NCBI GenBank assembly: GCA_001414485.1 | Contig: LLEY01000165.1 | Span: 1 to 64,000 of the forward strand | Direction of reading: 5' to 3' | Length of the DNA stretch: 64,000 bases | From: Calycina herbarum | Lineage: Eukaryota > Ascomycota > Leotiomycetes > Helotiales > Pezizellaceae | Shown: in pieces, positions 57,332-64,000 of the stretch | Layout: the number at the start of each line of letters is the position of its first letter | How positions within the stretch are numbered: position 1 is the stretch's first letter | Program-made: the position numbers and the translations under genes | The notes under the pieces: model-generated | What the model saw: the letters and a program-made list of their open reading frames with translations, nothing else | Databases searched by the model: none | Told to the model about the DNA's origin: nothing

Positions 57332-58161
57332 TTAGATGCCAGTAGCGCCCGGAGCCTTCTCATCCTTTCTCAAACTAACCAACAGCTCACGGAACTTCTC
57401 CTTTCCTGTACCACTAGCACCACCTCTCGCACCCTTCCCGCTCAAATCCACCAACTTGGCAATCCGCTCCCAGCTTGTTCCGCCCGAACTCGTATCCTCT
57501 CTGCTCGCCAGGAACTCCTCGGCATCGCGCTTGGTTTGTGCTAGCATCTTCTCCTTCTTGGAATTGTAGTTGTTGTAGAAATCGTCGATGTTCTCCTGGG
57601 CGGCCTTGATGGTCTCAGCTTTGCGCTCTTCCGACTTCTCCTCACGGGACTGGAGTGCGAGGTCTCGTCGTTCGCGCCATTGCTTGATGACTTCGGGCTC
57701 CTCTTCGTCTTCGGCGCGGGGGAAGTAGTTGCTTTGGTAGGGGGCGTTGGAGGTGATGGTTCCGCCTGGTGCTACACCCTGTGTAGTTTATCAGTATGAG
57801 AATTGGAAAGTGAAGACGTGGAAGATGGGACGCACCTCATTTTGTGTGTCGATGGCTGGGAATGAGCTCTCGAATTCGAACTCCTCGTTTCCACCTCCAC
57901 CGCCGAGAAGGTCGTCATCGTCGCCTTCCTCTACGAAAGCGGCGTTGGAGAACTGGTTTGCGTCATCGCCTAGAAGGGCCTTCTCTCGACTTAGGAAGTC
58001 GTCGCCGGTCGCGGTCTCGAAGCCTGGTGTGCCTTGGGGTGTTGATTGTGCTGCTCCTTATCAGTATTGAGGGTTGCGTTTGCAGAGGTAGGGGAGGATT
58101 GGGATGGTGTTAACTTACCACCAGAGTCGAACTCCTCAAGTGAAGGAAATCGGTCTGCCAT
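57332..58161 (-). CDS. clc1: Clathrin light chain
   Basis: Three exons: 58161-58119, 58050-57836 and 57778-57332, 234 aa. The start MADRFPSLEEFDSG and an acidic N-terminal half (FVEEGDDDDLLGGGGNEEFE) are typical of fungal clathrin light chains. The central helix, EPEVIKQWRERRDLALQSRE followed by Lys/Glu-rich heptads to about residue 175, is the heavy-chain-binding coiled coil. The C-terminal part (SWERIAKLVDLSGKGARG..KFRELLVSLRKDEKAPGA) matches the family end. Subunit of the coat of endocytic and Golgi-derived vesicles. Introns are 68 and 57 nt with GTAAGT and GTGCGT donors. Convergent with cdc37. Confidence 0.93.
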
Positions 58162-59303
58162 GATTGTGTATTATGGTGTTGTTGGTTGATGGGATGGAGT
58201 ATCAAGTGCGTAGTAGGTCACCAATTGTAATATCTGGCCGACCGGTGTCAGGCGCGAGCCGCACAAAACATGGCCGTGCACCTAGCGCCTTTGCTCTTTG
58301 GCAAGGGTCTCTGGCTTGTGCTATTTGTTATAAATAACAAGTATAATTTAAACAACAACTCTCCTTCTCCTAGGTATTTTCTTTATAACAATCATTCTCT
58401 CTATGAATTGTGCTGTTGTACTGCCAAACCACAGCCAAGAGTGGTAAACTTGGATGTCACGGCTGCATTTCTTTGCCGTGCCGCTTTCAATACTTCCACA
58501 CGTACACAAACAACCTCATCTCAACCATCTACAGCTTTCAATCCCGTCTTACGGTAAGTCTTTATCTGATGTGCTCTCACCTGCTCTTCTGTGCTTCCAT
58601 CACCAGCCTTCGTACCGCCTTACGGACGTTTCCTCGGTCTTCCACCACGCTTCCTACGGACTAGTACAATGGGTAAAAGAAAAGAGGATTCCCGGATAAA
58701 TACCCAAGCCATTCCTCCTGCAGTCGAGTACAATTTAGCGCTGCCAGCAGGCAACCCTCTTGGAGGACTTCCTCTTTCAGCAGACGACAAGATGTAGCAA
58801 TTTCTCCTGTTTTGAAACGCTTCTTCTTCCTTTACACCTCTCGAGTACGTAGGTACAAGTACTCCCCCCTCCCTCCCTGCTTCCACGTGTGCCTTGCCTC
58901 TGCTTCGACTCATTGGCACTGTATGTTTCTCTCTCTTGGGCAATTGTAAGGATACGTACATTACATGCTACTTCGACCACGCGACTGCCGCTATCTTCCA
59001 TGCGCCTCAAGGAGATGAAGAGTACCTTGACGAGTTGAACATAAAATAACCTTAAAGACGGGGACGGGGACGGGGACGGGGACGGGGACGGAGAGCGCGT
59101 TGGGGTTGGCCAGACTGAATCAGTGCCACAAAACCAGGACGACTCTCGGAGGTGAAGGCGAGCAGTGAATACTACTGTATCAAAAGGATCGCAGCTTGAC
59201 GACAGGTCTCACGACATCATACACCTCTCAGGTCCTATCCAACCGGCTACCTCTTCTCTCTTCATCCCAAGTCACATAGACGACGTCGGATCAACCAACT
59301 GCA
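58162..59303. other. 1.1-kb intergenic region, divergent upstream of clathrin light chain and methyltransferase
   Basis: No gene supported. A short ATG frame near 58670 (MGKRKEDSRINTQ) has no family features and is probably part of a leader. Contains the GGGGAC repeat described separately. Confidence 0.5.
59060..59089 (+). repeat. Five GGGGAC repeats, potential G-quadruplex
   Basis: Five perfect 6-bp units give five runs of four G separated by two bases. This satisfies the usual G4 pattern on the plus strand. It lies 215 bp before the methyltransferase start codon, so probably in its promoter or 5' leader. Confidence 0.85.
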
Positions 59304-61026
59304 ATGACTTCTCAACCCCCTCTACCTTCGGAAGAGGTTACTCCACCATTGACCCAACCCGAGCTATTCGCACCAGTCCCGAAGATGGATCAATCCCATC
59401 AATCAACTCAAAAAGAGCAAGCAGCTCACATTTATGATGTTGCTGCGCCGCCCATCGCCTTAGAAGACAATCTACACCACCAAGGCGATCAGCCATCATT
59501 GCTACCGCAATCGCAAACAGTCCCAAGTTACGAACCAACTCAAACTTCTCCCAACCAAACCACTCCAACTACAGTTATTGATTCAAAAGATCCAACCCAA
59601 GCCGCGGCTTCACCTTCTCAGCAGCCGCTTTCCGCGGGAAGTTCGGGTATTCTCTCAAGCTCACACCATGAAGATAAGTCGGAGACACTAGAGGGAAACC
59701 ACGCCCTGAAAGAAGGCTCTAGTTCTCCTCTAAGTGCAGAGTCTAACACGTCAAACGTAACCGATACCGCATATCAATTTTATCACGCTCAGCATGGATA
59801 CCAAGATCAAGAGACTGCCGATGCTTACCCCGACCCACAAGGTGAAGAATCGACTGTACTAGATCACGAGATGACGGATCAACCTGAACGTTCAGATACC
59901 CAGGATAGAAACGATGTTGTATTGCCAGACGACGGTTATTATCCAACTTCATTACACGTTGATTCCGAAATGAGTGATAGCGATTCAGCCATTGGCTCTG
60001 ACATACAGTCTTCCACCATGTCACTACGATCAAGTCTGTACGAAACTATCATGGAGAATGGCAGGAGTTATCACAAATATAAAGAAGGGCAATACTTTTT
60101 ACCCAATGACGACATAGAGCAAGATCGACTAAATCTCCAACATCATCTATGGACTCTCACACTCGATGGTCGTCTTCACATCGCTCCTGTTGACAACCCT
60201 ACCAGAGTACTTGATATCGGAACGGGAACCGGATCATGGGCATTAGAATACGCCGAGAGGAATCCTCAAGCCACAGTCATCGGAACAGGTACTCAAATCC
60301 ACATCCATTCTTTTCAGAAGATTTACTGACCAAAAACCCCAGATCTAAGTCCAATCCAACCAGAATACGTCCCGCCAAACTGCCAATTTGAAATTGACGA
60401 CGCAGAAGATGAATGGATCTACTCCTCCAAATTTGACTTCGTCCACGCAAGGATGCTGTTCACATGCTTCCAAAACCCCGCCGCAGTATTCAAACGCGCC
60501 TACGACGCCCTTACCCCTGGCGGCTACTTCGAAATCCAAGACGTCGTAATGGATTTCCGGTCCATCGACGGAACAGCCGACGGCACGCCCATCCAAGCCT
60601 GGAACCGAAAAATAATCAGTGGTGCCGCAAAGATTGGTCGTGATTGGGCTTGCACTTTAAAGTATGCGCAGTTTATGAGAGATGCGGGGTTTGAAGGGGT
60701 TACGGAACGACATGCGAAGTGGCCGAGTAATACGTGGCCGAAGGGGAAGACGCAGAAGTTGATGGGCATGTGGAGTATGGCTAATTTCTTGGATGGGTTG
60801 CCGAGTATTAGTATGGCTATTATGACGAGGGCGCATGGGATGACGAGGGATGAGGTTGAGGTTGGGATGGTGGAGGTGAGGAAGAATATTAAGGATAAGA
60901 GTATTCATGCTTATGTGCCTGTGTGAGTTTTCCCCTTTTTTTCGGTCATTTGGCGTGGTGCTAATTGGATATAGGCTGGTCGTTTATGGACGTAAACCTC
61001 TAGAGCTAGAAAGCCTAGCTACGTAG
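59304..61026 (+). CDS. LaeA-like SAM-dependent methyltransferase
   Basis: Three exons: 59304-60288, 60343-60922 and 60975-61026, 538 aa. The N-terminal ~255 residues are Ser/Pro/Gln/Thr-rich and disordered. The fold begins near YKEGQYFLPNDDIEQDRLNLQHH; motif I is RVLDIGTGTGSW, followed by DLSPIQPEYVPPNCQFEIDD, FDFVHARMLFTCF and PGGYFEIQDV, the arrangement of fungal LaeA-like and 'TAM domain' methyltransferases. The short last exon adds LVVYGRKPLELESLAT, the usual final strand. LaeA itself is a nuclear regulator of secondary metabolism and development, but this superfamily is large in ascomycetes, so the substrate and role are open. No biosynthetic cluster is seen around it. Confidence 0.88.
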
Positions 61027-61906
61027 TTAATGAATTTGAAGTGAAAGACTGTACGCAGTTTTCTGGCGCATAATGAGATTGAGGAACTGCCGCTTGTTTA
61101 TATATTTCCTTCCTCGGCGTTTCTTGGAACAGCTCGTACTCTTGTTGACTTTTGATACTCACAGTCATTTGATCTTCTCAAACGTCCAAGGCTTTGGTTC
61201 AAGAAAGCTATCGAGAACTTTCGGATCTTGTTATTTTGATTTCCTAGCTGTTATATTTTGCTTTTCCGCTTGAATCTTGATGCCCCCTTTTTATTCTCTT
61301 AATTCCCAGTGGAAGAATTGGGGTTTGAAGCTTTTTCTTTGCTTATTCTCCATATCAGATTTTTTAGACCACTTGATCAGACTTACTACACTATCATATC
61401 TATTTGGCGATAGCTTCATTATCCCAAGTCCCCACCGAGTTTCTCCAATCTCCTACGAGTTTGCAATCGAGAATACTTAATAGACTATCTTCTTTTGCAA
61501 TCCTAGTATCGTTGTAAAAGCATCTGATTCTTCTTTTTCTATTTATTTGTGTAATTTATGAAAAAAACATATGTTTTTACGTGGATATTATCTGTATAAT
61601 TACATCAGTCTTCGAGGGAGTTTAGAAGAATCAAGAACTCGACTTCTCAATTCTTCAAATGCTCTCGTACAATGGCCGAGATTTTGTAAGAATTTCTAGG
61701 GTAATAGAGAAGAAATAGGGTTATCAGTTTAATTCTCAGGATTCTTACTTTATCACTTGTTCTTCTCGAGAGGCTCGCATCTAAAAAGTTTAACTTGATC
61801 ACTCTTTGCAATTTTCAACCTTTTCATACAATTTTCATCCTTCATTCCCCAGACCACTTTTATTTTCTTCTTCTTTTTCAGCACCCAGATACCACCTCTT
61901 CGCGCC
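61027..61906. other. Intergenic region between convergent genes
   Basis: 3' flanks of the methyltransferase and agmatinase genes. T-rich stretches; no gene recognised. Confidence 0.5.
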
Positions 61907-63388
61907 TCACAACTCATCCTTCCCAGTCTCTGCCGCCTTCCCATGCCTCCCAGGAATCTCATCAACCTTTCCCATATCCCTCAACCCCCTCTTAACAATA
62001 CTAGTCAAAATCTCATACGCAACCTGTGCACCAGCAAGTGCAGTCTGTTCCCCAACCCCATCATAAGCCGGCGCAACCTCCACAATATCAGCACCCACAA
62101 TATTCAACCCCTCCACCCCCCTCAAAATCCGAATCAACTCCCTACTACTCCATCCCCCAGCCTCGGGAGTTCCAGTTCCAGGAGCCAATCCCGGATCAAG
62201 AACATCGATATCAACCGATAAATAAACCGGAGTTTCAGTACCCATTCTCTTCATAATCGCTTCAATGACACCTTTTGGACCGAGCTCGTCGATATCGTCT
62301 GCTTCGATACGAAGGAACCCCTGTGCTGTATCATCGTCGTAGTCTGCCCAGTCGTCTCCAGATAGCCGGGTGCGAAGTCCAGCATGCACGGAAGAACCAT
62401 TCATGATCAACCCCTCATTCGAAGCAAGCCAAAACATAGAACCATGATTATACTGCGCCTGTTTACTAGGCCAGGGACTAGGATATTTCTCGGGATGCCA
62501 AGTATCCAAATGGGCATCAAAATGCAGCACCGCAATGGGTTGACCATAAACCTTTTTCAAGCCTCTCAAAGCAGCGAGAGCAAGCGAGTGATCTCCGCCT
62601 AACGAGATGAATTTTGTATGGGAAATGGCGGAGGAGAGAGGAGAGCGATGACCGAGTTCTAGGTAGGCGGAGGTCATTTGTTCTAGGGCTACGGCGTTAT
62701 CGAAGGGTGTTACGGGGATGTCTCCGCAGTCGAGGATTTTGGCCCATGATAAGTAAGGGTTTATGCCCCCGCGGAAGTTGAAGCCTCGGAAGGAGGTTTG
62801 TCGGGCTGAGGCGGCGCGGATTGCTCGTGGGCCGAAACGTGCTCCTGTTTATATCTTTAGAAGTTGAGCTTTGTAGATGGTGTTGAGAAGTGATGTTGAG
62901 TAATTGGAAAACACGAACCTGGACGGTAGGAAACCGCTGTGTCGAATGGTACTCCGATGATACCTACATCGAAGAGGGTGTCTGGTTTTGTGAGACATTT
63001 TACATGCTCAAGGTGAGCAAAGGAGTTTACTCCTGAAAATCCCCACTGTGATGGTTGTCAGTATTTTGGATTGAATCGAGAAAGTCGAAAGTGTGCAAAT
63101 GTAAAAGGAAATCCAAGAGATTCAAAGATGTGAATGAAGATTTTCAGAATCAAGCTTCAAAACTCATTGAGTTGTAACGTGAGATAGGGACTTTTATCCA
63201 GTTTAAAAAGATTTAAGACTCACCTCAAAACTCCATTTCCTCTCCAATTCCTCAGGTGAATCCTGACTGTACTCCCGTTCATGCAGTGGGACCTCCTTCT
63301 CTCCGTCCTCTGCATGATGAGAGTGGGCTGTTACACCGCTGATCACCCCACCTATCAAAGCACTGCAAATTGACGATGAAAATTTCAT
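61907..63388 (-). CDS. Agmatinase-family ureohydrolase with signal peptide and C-terminal KDEL
   Basis: Three exons: 63388-63224, 63045-62919 and 62844-61907, 409 aa. Donors are GTGAGT and GTTCGT. Ureohydrolase motifs carry the two-manganese ligands: [27 protein letters not shown] and [20 protein letters not shown], followed by [15 protein letters not shown]. The family hydrolyses agmatine to putrescine and urea, though fungal members of this branch may prefer other guanidino substrates. The N-terminus [19 protein letters not shown] is a signal peptide followed by a His/acidic segment. The last residues are ETGKDEL and then TGA, a canonical ER-retrieval signal. Together these suggest lumenal ER residence, unlike cytosolic or mitochondrial agmatinases elsewhere. 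Localisation is inference. Confidence 0.92.
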
Positions 63389-64000
63389 TGCTTCTTTACT
63401 TCTCTCAAAATCGAGTATGAAAACGAAGGATGATATGTGAAAGAATGAAGGCTGAGTTGAAAGCTGATATATGAGGTGGTGATAGTGGGGATCTTCCGGG
63501 AGGAACCTTGTTTACCCCACTTCTGATCTTCGATAGTGAATCCGATTTTTGAGCTCCGATTCCGCATGAGAGCTCGGAATTGATATTTTTATTACTTGAT
63601 AGATGGTGTCATGTTGATATGAAATTGTGGTTGTGATATTAAGTCGGTAGAATTAGGGGGCTCTACTACGATTGCTAAAAAGTACTAGCCACGAGAAAAT
63701 ATACGAGTAAGCAACCAAATTAACAAGTAGGCCGTACAAAGATCGGGGGTCAAAAAAGGTCGCTAGTAAGCTGCTAAAGGGTCGAGCGAGCCATCGATTG
63801 TCGAGTAAGCTACTAAGTCATGGATCAAGCAAAAAACCAAGCAAATAGTAGGGGCCAAAAGGAAAGTTGTGAGTAAGCGAGAAAAAATCGTTCGTTTCCT
63901 TCAATTACATAGCATTTAGTAAAAATCTTTCAAGTCACTTGAAGGGTTTCCTTGACAAAAATGAGGCACCTCGCAATAAGTACTCGCTGAAGTAGGCTTG
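63389..64000. other. Upstream region of the agmatinase gene to window end
   Basis: Promoter of the agmatinase gene, then sequence with no recognisable gene. The last ~350 bp contain loose AAGC-type purine-rich repetition (GAGTAAGC recurs) but no defined repeat unit. Confidence 0.45.

Noticed and set aside
58591..58797. Small plus-strand gene starting MGKRKEDSRINTQ
   Set aside because: Short, no family features, and situated in the shared upstream region; could be an upstream frame but is not supportable as a gene.
59304..61026. Secondary-metabolite cluster around the LaeA-like methyltransferase
   Set aside because: Neighbours are clathrin light chain and agmatinase; no backbone synthase or tailoring enzymes are visible.
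63650..64000. Repeat or gene at the right end of the window
   Set aside because: Only loose GAGTAAGC recurrence; no defined unit, frame or boundary.

Overview
The window reads as nuclear DNA of a filamentous ascomycete. Genes have short introns (about 43-170 nt) with GTRNGT donors and CTRAC-like branch sites. The proteins are fungal in kind: an Mcm1-type MADS protein, a Pls1-type tetraspanin and LaeA-like methyltransferase architecture. The repeats are dominated by TpA-rich, nonsense-ridden transposons of the kind left by repeat-induced point mutation (RIP). A leotiomycete (Helotiales) is my best guess from protein flavour. This is inference, not proof. All exon models below were built by hand from splice signals and frame continuity.

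Layout. 0.3-16.2 kb is gene-bearing: mcm1-like (-), pls1-like tetraspanin (+), ZIP zinc transporter (-), molybdate-type MFS transporter (-, reading frame apparently damaged), nucleotide-sugar transporter (+), then a divergent pair of Golgi-type glycosyltransferase candidates (DUF5672-like, -; GT92/GT2-like, +). 16.6-20.1 kb is a broken acyltransferase-3 gene whose two ends lie about 2.6 kb apart. AT-rich DNA, a small orphan membrane-protein gene, a 94-bp TA-flanked hairpin and 100-bp tandem repeats sit between them. 21-28.9 kb holds fumarase, a signal-peptide/Cys-rich/single-TM protein with a Pro-Gln-rich tail, and a multi-TM fungal membrane protein with a 9-nt microexon.

32.3-51.9 kb is a repeat island with no intact gene. 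It contains a 423-bp TA-flanked hairpin element, three ~1.85-kb Fot1/pogo-like DNA transposons, one solo LTR, and two full-length Gypsy-type retrotransposons. These are nested three deep: a pogo-like element contains Gypsy-1, which contains Gypsy-2. Every insertion has a visible target-site duplication. Gypsy-1 keeps one reading frame for over 3 kb, interrupted only by TAG/TAA codons, the pattern expected from RIP.

52-63.4 kb returns to housekeeping genes: Mdl1-type mitochondrial ABC transporter (-), cdc37 (+), clathrin light chain (-), a LaeA-like methyltransferase (+), and an agmatinase-family protein (-) that combines an N-terminal signal peptide with a C-terminal KDEL.

There is no operon logic. 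The only functional grouping is the adjacent nucleotide-sugar transporter and two glycosyltransferase candidates (11.3-16.2 kb). I see no wholly new system. The most unusual observations are the KDEL-tagged agmatinase, the microexon, the strong hairpin inside a cdc37 intron, and the fully resolvable nested transposon stack.
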